DNA of 42,793 nt. It comes from an uncultured Lachnospiraceae bacterium. Lineage in GTDB: Bacteria; Bacillota; Clostridia; Lachnospirales; Lachnospiraceae. Of this stretch, positions 1-5,394 are shown in pieces (within the stretch, counting starts at the first letter, position 1; every line of letters starts with the position of its first letter). The position numbers and the translations under genes were made by a program. The notes beneath the pieces were generated by a model that ran no database searches, had not been told where the DNA came from, and saw only the letters and a program-made list of their open reading frames with translations. Where the stretch lies: positions 1 to 42,793 of the forward strand of contig CAKSBI010000020.1 of the NCBI GenBank assembly GCA_934437985.1, read 5' to 3'.

Positions 1-2
1 TA

Positions 3-47
3 ACTACACCGGAAGAGGATCTGAAGAGCCTGTTAAATGCAGATTAA
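3..47 (+). CDS. 3' end of an unidentified upstream gene (partial)
   Basis: The frame beginning at base 3 is open from the window edge and ends TTPEEDLKSLLNAD followed by TAA. Only 14 residues are visible, so the family cannot be named. The acidic, helical-looking tail and the promoter-bearing gap that follows make a genuine C-terminus plausible, but a chance open frame this short cannot be excluded. Confidence 0.35.
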   Translation, partial: TTPEEDLKSLLNAD

Positions 48-94
48 TGATAATCTGTTATAACCGGTTAAAATGATAATCAGAATAAAAACAC

Positions 95-121
95 TTGACA
101 AATACCCTAAGGGGGTATAAT
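95..121 (+). promoter_or_regulatory. csoR-copA promoter
   Basis: TTGACA at 95-100 is followed by TATAAT at 116-121. The spacer is 15 bp, shorter than the usual 17. An alternative -10, TAATAT at 118-123, gives 17 bp. The spacer is almost filled by the first CsoR operator (102-118), so a bound repressor would block RNA polymerase directly. Transcription would start near 128-130 and read csoR then copA. Confidence 0.7.
102..118 (+). promoter_or_regulatory. CsoR operator, copy 1
   Basis: An ATACCC hexamer and a GGGTAT hexamer flank a TAAGG centre, the pseudo-palindromic GC-rich box flanked by AT known for Cu(I)-sensing CsoR. It lies between the -35 and -10 of the csoR promoter. Apo-CsoR is expected to bind and repress, and Cu(I) to release it. 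Confidence 0.75.
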
Positions 122-127
122 ATGCAA

Positions 128-144
128 ATACCCCCTTAGGGTAT
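128..144 (-). promoter_or_regulatory. CsoR operator, copy 2 (mirror image)
   Basis: This 17-bp box is the exact reverse complement of copy 1 and is centred 26 bp from it, overlapping the predicted transcription start. Together the copies form a 19-bp-arm inverted repeat (100-118 and 128-146) around a 9-base centre. That suggests two CsoR tetramers on facing sites. Transcript from the far arm alone would not form the hairpin, so a DNA-level role is more likely than an RNA one. Confidence 0.65.
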
Positions 145-246
145 TTGCACGTAAAAATAAATATCCGGGGAAAGCTCGGTATTGGCATGATCTGCAGGGA
201 TTGGTAATACTGAATGCGTGACTTAAGTATATCAGGAGGTGCCGGT

Positions 247-558
247 ATGAATAATATGAAAGAAAAATGTGGATGCTGTGAAAAGATGACCAGGCGTAAT
301 GATCAAGAAAAAAAGAAGCTTATTAACCGTCTGAACCGGATTGAAGGCCAGATACGTGGAATTCGCGGAATGGTTGGGAATGATGCTTATTGTACGGATA
401 TCCTTGTACAGTCTGCCGCGGTGACGGCAGCAGTTAATGCATTTAATAAGGAGCTTCTTGCAAGCCATATAAGAGGCTGTGTTGCGAGAGATATCCGTGA
501 GGGCAATGATGAAGTTATCGATGAGTTGGTATTAACGATGCAGAAGCTCATGAAATAG
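247..558 (+). CDS. csoR: CsoR-family Cu(I)-sensing transcriptional repressor
   Basis: A 103-residue all-helical DUF156/CsoR protein. The copper-site residues are visible as Cys49, His74 and Cys78 (spacing H-x3-C), the C-H-C triad that coordinates Cu(I) across the dimer interface. The basic region NRLNRIEGQIRGI (27-39) is the conserved first helix that contacts DNA. The N-terminus carries an extra CGCC cluster (8-11) absent from minimal CsoRs. The start chosen is ATG 247, six bases after AGGAGGT. An upstream in-frame ATG at 214 has no ribosome binding site. The gene is first in an operon with copA 42 bp downstream and is preceded by two CsoR boxes, so autoregulation is expected. The Cu assignment rests on the triad and the neighbour; paralogues such as RcnR and CstR carry different residues here. 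Confidence 0.93.
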   Translation: MNNMKEKCGCCEKMTRRNDQEKKKLINRLNRIEGQIRGIRGMVGNDAYCTDILVQSAAVTAAVNAFNKELLASHIRGCVARDIREGNDEVIDELVLTMQKLMK

Positions 559-600
559 AGTTATATGGGACAAAGAAGATGCAAAGGAGTTTGACAGACT

Positions 601-3141
601 ATGAGACAATATTCAGTAACAGGTATGAGCTGTGCTGCCTGCAGCACCCGTGTTGAAAAGGCTGTGTCAGCCGTTGATGGCGTAACCTCCTGCTCGGTAA
701 GTCTGCTTACCAATTCTATGGGGGTAGAAGGAAATGCTGATCCGGAGACGGTCATTGCAGCCGTAAGGGAAGCAGGATACGATGCAGGATTAAAGGGTAC
801 GGCAAAGGACAGTGACAAAAGAGAAGCAGTGTCATTTTCAGGGGAGGATGGGCTTATAGACAGGGAAACCCCGATCTTGAAAAAAAGACTTGCGGCTTCG
901 CTGGGATTTCTTGTGGTGCTGATGTATATTTCTATGGGGCATATGATGTGGGGCTGGCCTCTTCCTGTGTTTTTTAACAATAACCATGTGGCAATAGGGC
1001 TGTTACAGCTGCTGCTGACAGTGATAATTATGGTTATCAATCAGAAGTTTTTTATAAGTGGTTTTAAGAGCATGCGCCATCTTGCGCCTAACATGGATGC
1101 GCTTGTAGCACTTGGGGCAGCAGCTGCATTTGTGTACAGTATGGTTATGTTATTTGCAATGACCGGGGCACAGGCAGATGGAAATGACGCTGCGGTGATG
1201 TCGTATATGCATGAATTCTATTTTGAATCGGCGGCTATGATACTTACACTGATCACGCTTGGAAAGATGCTTGAGGCACGTTCCAAAGGAAAGACAACAG
1301 ATGCACTTAAGGGACTTATGAAGCTTGCCCCCAGGACTGCCGTTGTTGAGCGGGATGGCGGGGAGATAAGCGTGCCGGTAGAACAGGTGTCAAAGGGGGA
1401 TATATTCGTTGTGTATCCCGGGGATGACATTCCGGTTGATGGAATTGTCCTGGATGGTAACAGCGCAGTAGATGAGTCGGCACTTACAGGAGAAAGTATT
1501 CCTGTTGAAAAGGCAGCAGGGGACAGTGTATCTGCCGGAACAATTAACCAGTCAGGCTTTATACGCTGTGAGGCGGCGAGAGTGGGGGAGGATACCACAC
1601 TTTCGCAGATCATTAAGATGGTAAGTGATGCCGCTGCAACAAAGGCGCCTATCGCAAAGATTGCCGATAAGGTGTCCGGTGTGTTTGTTCCTGCAGTGAT
1701 CATCATCGCACTGATAACGGTTACAGGCTGGCTTGTGGCAGGGCAGACGATAGGCTTTGCACTGGCAAGGGGGATATCGGTACTTGTGATCAGCTGTCCG
1801 TGTTCGCTGGGTCTTGCGACACCTGTCGCCATTATGGTTGGTAATGGGATGGGAGCAAAAAACGGAATATTGTTTAAGACTGCCGAGTCATTAGAAAAGA
1901 CCGGTGGTGTGCGTGTTGTTGCCCTTGATAAAACAGGGACGATCACACAGGGGGAACCAGGTGTTACTGACATTATTCCGGTCAATACTGATGAGAGAGG
2001 ACTTTTATCAGCTGCGTATGCCCTTGAGAAAAAAAGTGAACATCCGCTAGCCGGTGCAATTAACAGAAAAGCACAGGAGCAGGGACTTGTGGCTGCATCT
2101 GTGGAACAATTTCAGGCGTTGCCCGGTAACGGACTTACAGGGGTATGTAACGGAGAGGTTTTGCTTGGAGGAAGCTTCAAATATATCAGCGGGCATATCA
2201 ATATACCGGATGACATAAAAAAAGAGTCCGAAAAGCTTTCAAAAGAAGGAAAAACCCCATTATTTTTTGCAAAAGACGGACAGCTTAGCGGTATTATTGC
2301 TGTTGCAGATACTATTAAAGAGGACAGCCCGCAGGCCATAGAAGAAATGCAGGCAATGGGTATTGATGTTGTGATGCTTACAGGTGATAATGAACAGACT
2401 GCAAAGGCAATTGGTGCAAAAGCCGGTGTTGACCATGTAATTGCCGGTGTGCTGCCCGATGGTAAAGAGAAGGCCATACAGAGCCTTAAGGAAAAAGGAC
2501 ATGTCATCATGGTAGGGGATGGTATTAATGATGCTCCTGCCCTTACGAGTGCAGATATCGGTATAGCAATTGGAGCCGGTGCGGATGTGGCAGTCGACGC
2601 TGCGGATGTTGTGCTTATGAAGAACAGTCTTTCAGACGTTCCGGCTGCTATAAGGCTTAGCCGTAAGACATTGCGCAATATACACGAGAATCTGTTCTGG
2701 GCATTTATATATAACATTATCGGTATCCCGCTTGCTGCAGGAATATTTATTAATTCATTTGGATGGCAGCTTAATCCGATGTTTGCGGCGGCAGCCATGA
2801 GCCTGTCAAGCTTTTGTGTTGTAACTAATGCACTGCGTCTGAACCTTTTTAACATGTATAATTCTAATAAGGGGCATGTATGCAAAGGTAAGAAAATAAA
2901 TGATAATAAAAATGAAAAGGAGAGTAAAATTATGGAAAAGACATTGGCTATTGAAGGTATGATGTGTGGACACTGTGAGATGCATGTGAAAAAGGCACTT
3001 GAGGCACTTGAAGGTGTAAAGAGTGCTGATGTCAGCCATGAAAGAGGAACAGCAGTTGTAACACTTGAAAAGGAAGCTGCTGATGATATGCTTAAACAGG
3101 CGGTTACAGAGCAGGGTTATGAAGTAACGGATATTAAATAA
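601..3141 (+). CDS. copA: Cu(I)-exporting P1B-1 ATPase with fused C-terminal CopZ-like domain
   Basis: Pumps Cu(I) out of the cytoplasm at the cost of ATP. Order: N-terminal HMA with GMSCAAC (residues 8-14); membrane helices; TGES actuator motif; CPC metal site (C399-P400-C401); phosphorylation loop DKTGT (D443); SEHP nucleotide motif; GDGINDAP hinge; last helix with MSLSS (M733, S737), diagnostic of the Cu(I) subgroup. Most CopA proteins end soon after this helix. Here a Lys/Asn-rich linker (about 752-777) leads to a second HMA with GMMCGHC, giving 846 residues. The linker is AT-rich and stop-dense in the other frames, like a former intergenic spacer, and holds AAAGGAG before an in-frame ATG at 2932. 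The ribosome binding site AAAGGAG precedes ATG 601. The gene is expected to be controlled by CsoR. No clear terminator was seen in 3142-3215. Confidence 0.93.
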   Translation: MRQYSVTGMSCAACSTRVEKAVSAVDGVTSCSVSLLTNSMGVEGNADPETVIAAVREAGYDAGLKGTAKDSDKREAVSFSGEDGLIDRETPILKKRLAASLGFLVVLMYISMGHMMWGWPLPVFFNNNHVAIGLLQLLLTVIIMVINQKFFISGFKSMRHLAPNMDALVALGAAAAFVYSMVMLFAMTGAQADGNDAAVMSYMHEFYFESAAMILTLITLGKMLEARSKGKTTDALKGLMKLAPRTAVVERDGGEISVPVEQVSKGDIFVVYPGDDIPVDGIVLDGNSAVDESALTGESIPVEKAAGDSVSAGTINQSGFIRCEAARVGEDTTLSQIIKMVSDAAATKAPIAKIADKVSGVFVPAVIIIALITVTGWLVAGQTIGFALARGISVLVISCPCSLGLATPVAIMVGNGMGAKNGILFKTAESLEKTGGVRVVALDKTGTITQGEPGVTDIIPVNTDERGLLSAAYALEKKSEHPLAGAINRKAQEQGLVAASVEQFQALPGNGLTGVCNGEVLLGGSFKYISGHINIPDDIKKESEKLSKEGKTPLFFAKDGQLSGIIAVADTIKEDSPQAIEEMQAMGIDVVMLTGDNEQTAKAIGAKAGVDHVIAGVLPDGKEKAIQSLKEKGHVIMVGDGINDAPALTSADIGIAIGAGADVAVDAADVVLMKNSLSDVPAAIRLSRKTLRNIHENLFWAFIYNIIGIPLAAGIFINSFGWQLNPMFAAAAMSLSSFCVVTNALRLNLFNMYNSNKGHVCKGKKINDNKNEKESKIMEKTLAIEGMMCGHCEMHVKKALEALEGVKSADVSHERGTAVVTLEKEAADDMLKQAVTEQGYEVTDIK
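2932..3141 (+). CDS. copZ: Nested in-frame CopZ-like copper chaperone (internal start within copA)
   Basis: ATG 2932 is in frame with copA (its residue 778) and is preceded by AAAAGGAG with a 9-base spacer, as good a ribosome binding site as most in the window. The 69-residue product is a complete HMA fold: MxCxxC (GMMCGHC), beta-alpha-beta-beta-alpha-beta length, and no signal peptide. It would be a free cytoplasmic Cu(I) carrier delivering metal to CopA and CsoR. Separate copZ genes commonly follow copA in Firmicutes. Whether the cell makes the fused form, the free form or both cannot be read from sequence; E. coli makes both from its copA by a different route, frameshifting. The alternative is a purely fused domain. 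Confidence 0.55.
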   Translation: MEKTLAIEGMMCGHCEMHVKKALEALEGVKSADVSHERGTAVVTLEKEAADDMLKQAVTEQGYEVTDIK

Positions 3142-3215
3142 GGGGTTATTTTATATTATATCCGGGTTACGCTGCACTTGTAAAAAAATGAAGAAAAATG
3201 TGGAAAAATATCACC

Positions 3216-3244
3216 TTGACAGATGATATTGCATATGTTATTAT
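3216..3244 (+). promoter_or_regulatory. Promoter of the NiCo riboswitch / CDF transporter transcript
   Basis: TTGACA at 3216-3221, a 17-bp spacer and TATTAT at 3239-3244 make a near-consensus vegetative promoter. Transcription would begin at about 3251, roughly 30 bases before the first riboswitch helix, so the aptamer lies wholly in the leader of the downstream transporter gene. Confidence 0.75.
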
Positions 3245-3280
3245 AAATAAACTCTTTGCACTGCATATTAATCTACAGTA

Positions 3281-3372
3281 CAAACTGAGCAGACCGTGAT
3301 AACATATCATGGAGTCGGGCCGCGCAAGTGGCAGTGGAATTCAGAATTCTTTAATCCACGGGACAGTAGTTG
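3281..3372 (+). ncRNA. NiCo (czcD) riboswitch aptamer
   Basis: Folds by eye into a four-way junction. P1 pairs CAA-ACTG (3281-3287) with CAGT..TTG (3365-3372). P2 pairs CCGTGAT (3294-3300) with ATCATGG. P3 pairs CCGC with GTGG around GCAA. P4 pairs GTGGA (3334-3338) with TCCAC (3355-3359). Purine-rich junction strands GAGCAG, GAGTCGGG, GGCAG and GGGACAG recur in the way described for the NiCo motif, which binds Ni(II)/Co(II) cooperatively. It sits directly upstream of a cation diffusion facilitator, the commonest gene under this riboswitch class. The 3' halves of P1 and P4 are reused in the terminator at 3356-3397, so metal binding should prevent termination and switch the gene on. The assignment comes from structure and remembered consensus, not from a covariance search. 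Confidence 0.72.
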
Positions 3373-3397
3373 CTATTACTGATTTCGTGGGTTTTTT
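3356..3397 (+). terminator. Riboswitch-controlled intrinsic terminator
   Basis: CCACG (3356-3360) pairs with CGTGG (3386-3390), and inner CAGTA pairs with TACTG. Six T residues follow at 3392-3397. The left arm overlaps P4 and P1 of the aptamer, so the two structures exclude each other, as expected of an ON switch. Confidence 0.75.
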
Positions 3398-3463
3398 ATC
3401 TTTTTAAAAATCCCCACATATATATGGTGCCATAGAGCTATCTTAATATTGGAGGTAACTGTT

Positions 3464-4345
3464 ATGGAAAAAAGTGAATTTCAGAAGGTGGCAGACAGAG
3501 TGTCTGTGATTACGATTATTGGGAATGTGATACTGTCAGTCTTTAAGCTTACTGCCGGAATAGTGGCACATTCAAGTGCGATGATCAGTGATGCGGTTCA
3601 TTCTGCATCAGATGTATTCAGTACATTTGTGGTGATGATAGGAATCAGACTGGCATCCAAAAAGCCTGATAAGGAGCATCCTTATGGGCATGAGAGGATG
3701 GAATGTGTTGCTGCCATTGTACTAGCTATAGTTTTATTTATTATAGGTCTTGGAATTGGATTAGATGCATTTAATAACATTATAAAAGGTGAGTATGGTA
3801 ATCTTCAGGTGCCGGGTATTCTTGCCCTGGCCGCAGCGGTTGTATCAATTGTCAGTAAGGAGATAATGTACTGGTACACAAGGTATCATGCTAAGAAGAT
3901 AGATTCAGGTGCGCTTATGGCAGATGCATGGCATCACCGTTCGGACGCTATATCTTCTGTCGGGGCTTTGATAGGAATTGCCGGGGCAAGAATGGGATTT
4001 CCTGTGATGGATTCAGTTGCGAGCCTTGTTATATTTGTATTCATTACAAAAGTCGCATTTGATATATTCAGGGATTCTGTAGATAAGATGGTGGATCATT
4101 CGTGTGATGAAGATACTGAGAGACAGATATATGACTGTGTCATGGGCAATAAGGACGTTATCGGTATTGACCTGCTGCAGACCAGGGTATTTGGGAATAA
4201 GATATATGTAGATGTTGAGATACAGGCAGATGGGGATTGTACACTGCTTGAGGCACATGGCATTGCAGAAGCAGTGCATAATGATATTGAAAAAAACTTT
4301 GCGAAGGTAAAGCATATTATGGTTCATGTCAATCCGGCAAGGTAA
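3464..4345 (+). CDS. Cation diffusion facilitator (CDF) transporter, probably Ni/Co/Zn exporter
   Basis: A 293-residue membrane antiporter that exports divalent metal in exchange for protons. About six hydrophobic segments precede a cytoplasmic beta-alpha-beta-beta-alpha domain (about 210-293) that dimerises and senses metal. Metal site residues: helix 2 DAVHSASD (D43, H46, D50) and helix 5 DAWHHRSD (D154, H157/H158, D161). The family loop HPYGHERME is at 72-80. The H..D / H..D pattern fits Zn/Co/Ni transporters rather than the DxxxD Mn group. ATG 3464 follows GGAGG with good spacing; an upstream TTG at 3449 overlaps that ribosome binding site and is rejected. The gene is controlled by the NiCo riboswitch leader. 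Its last 22 bases overlap the convergent AraC gene. Substrate is inferred mainly from the riboswitch. Confidence 0.9.
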   Translation: MEKSEFQKVADRVSVITIIGNVILSVFKLTAGIVAHSSAMISDAVHSASDVFSTFVVMIGIRLASKKPDKEHPYGHERMECVAAIVLAIVLFIIGLGIGLDAFNNIIKGEYGNLQVPGILALAAAVVSIVSKEIMYWYTRYHAKKIDSGALMADAWHHRSDAISSVGALIGIAGARMGFPVMDSVASLVIFVFITKVAFDIFRDSVDKMVDHSCDEDTERQIYDCVMGNKDVIGIDLLQTRVFGNKIYVDVEIQADGDCTLLEAHGIAEAVHNDIEKNFAKVKHIMVHVNPAR

Positions 4346-5103
4346 GTGTTACGGTATACATGTGGGGACATTCCATTTAACTTCTTGAACTGCCTGCTGA
4401 AATGTTCAACATTTTTATAACCGCAGGTCAGTGCGATTGAGTTGATCGGCATGGTGCTGTTTTCCAGATAATGCTTTGCAAGTGCCAGCCGCATCTGAAT
4501 TACGTCATCCATGCATGAGATACCAAAGGCATTACGGTATAATTCATGTAGATAGCCGGGACTTATGTGGAGCTTCCCGGCCATATAGGTAACATTCCAG
4601 TCAAAGCTGGGGTTATTATTGATTAGTGACCGGAGCGCAAGCAGGTCTTTGAGCTGGTGTGTTTCTGAGCTGAAACAGAGTGATTCCTCAAGCTTATAGA
4701 ACATCAGCCGGAAAAGTGAATAGATGCTCTGTATTTTGTATTTGTTGTCAAAAAAATTCTCAGAGGCAATCTGTCTGAAAAGATTGTGGATAAAGTCAAT
4801 ATCTTTGACCTGGAAAGGTGTCTGTGCGGGAATGGTACCATTAAGTATAAAATCTTCATCAGTTCTAAAACGTACCCAGTCATTAACAAATGGTTCACCA
4901 AGTGCCCCATAGTGTAAAGGCACATATGGAGGGTATAAAATGGCAGTATGCTCAGGTACCTCAAACCGCTCATTATCAACTATAAAGAATGCCGGGGACT
5001 TGGTGACAAGCAGAAGCCACCAGTCCCTGTCAGTACGTGGTTCATAGTATATAAAATTATCTTCATGTGTCGTAAGAAGACTTGCGTATATAATATCAAT
5101 CAT
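4324..5103 (-). CDS. AraC-family transcriptional regulator (cupin plus double HTH)
   Basis: A 259-residue regulator. The N-terminal half looks like an AraC cupin ligand pocket (about 20-95; runs such as FFIVDNERFEVPEHTAILYPP). The C-terminal about 100 residues carry two helix-turn-helix units: WNVTYMAGKLHISPGYLHEL, then INSIALTCGYKNVEHFSRQF with the typical GYKN..FSRQFKK..G.SP signature. It is divergently transcribed from the GH43 gene, the usual layout for a local activator of sugar-utilisation genes. The ligand is probably an oligosaccharide or arabinose-like sugar, but this is inference. The start ATG is preceded by AAGGTGA on the minus strand. The 3' end overlaps the CDF gene tail-to-tail by 22 bp. 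Confidence 0.9.
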   Translation of the reverse strand: MIDIIYASLLTTHEDNFIYYEPRTDRDWWLLLVTKSPAFFIVDNERFEVPEHTAILYPPYVPLHYGALGEPFVNDWVRFRTDEDFILNGTIPAQTPFQVKDIDFIHNLFRQIASENFFDNKYKIQSIYSLFRLMFYKLEESLCFSSETHQLKDLLALRSLINNNPSFDWNVTYMAGKLHISPGYLHELYRNAFGISCMDDVIQMRLALAKHYLENSTMPINSIALTCGYKNVEHFSRQFKKLNGMSPHVYRNTYLAGLT

Positions 5104-5142
5104 TTAAAATCACCTTTTTTAGCAATACAATTTAACTTTACA

Positions 5143-5183
5143 ATATATCATATTATTAATGATTATATATCATGGACTATAAT
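5143..5183 (+). promoter_or_regulatory. Candidate AraC-type half-sites and promoter for the GH43 transcript
   Basis: ATATATCAT occurs twice in the same orientation, at 5143-5151 and 5165-5173, start to start 22 bp (about two helical turns), the geometry of AraC-family half-sites. A TATAAT at 5178-5183 follows the second copy, with no recognisable -35, as expected for an activator-dependent promoter. A second TATAAT is at 5196-5201. The rest of 5104-5268 shows nothing else. The region is AT-rich, so chance repetition is possible. Confidence 0.45.
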
Positions 5184-5268
5184 AATGCAATTTTTTATAA
5201 TCAAAGTAAGGTTTTATGCGGAAAAATAAGTTATATCAATAAAGAAAATATGACAGGGAGATGGTTTT

Positions 5269-5373
5269 TTGAACAGATTAGGACGCAGATTATTATGTGG
5301 TATCCTTGCAGTGGGGCTTATGGCCGCTGGTATGGAGACCGGAAAGACTGCCGGGGCAGAGAGTAATGAATAA
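5269..5373 (+). CDS. Signal-peptide-only mini-ORF (gene remnant or leader peptide)
   Basis: TTG at 5269, about 8 bases after AGGGAG, opens 34 codons: basic start (MNRLGRR), hydrophobic core (LLCGILAVGLMAAG) and an Ala-Gly-Ala cleavage-like end, then TAA at 5371. It is a near-complete export signal with no mature protein. It closely resembles in design the signal peptide of the GH43 that begins 21 bp downstream. It may be the stump of a deleted secreted protein or a short translated leader coupled to the GH43 gene. It is not a known family. An ATG at 5261 gives only three codons. Confidence 0.4.
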   Translation: MNRLGRRLLCGILAVGLMAAGMETGKTAGAESNE

Positions 5374-5394
5374 TACAGGGGAGGAAAATATGAT

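Noticed and set aside
561..1040. Minus-strand frame opposite the copA start
   Set aside because: It is fully within copA and has no ribosome binding site or domain.
1218..2885. Long minus-strand open frames opposite copA (about 255 and 257 codons)
   Set aside because: They mirror the codon periodicity of copA, lack ribosome binding sites and recognisable domains, and read as Ser/Thr/Pro-rich shadow sequence.
5172..5366. 64-codon plus-strand frame across the GH43 leader
   Set aside because: It has no ribosome binding site; the other frame (5269-5373) gives a clear signal peptide with better signals.
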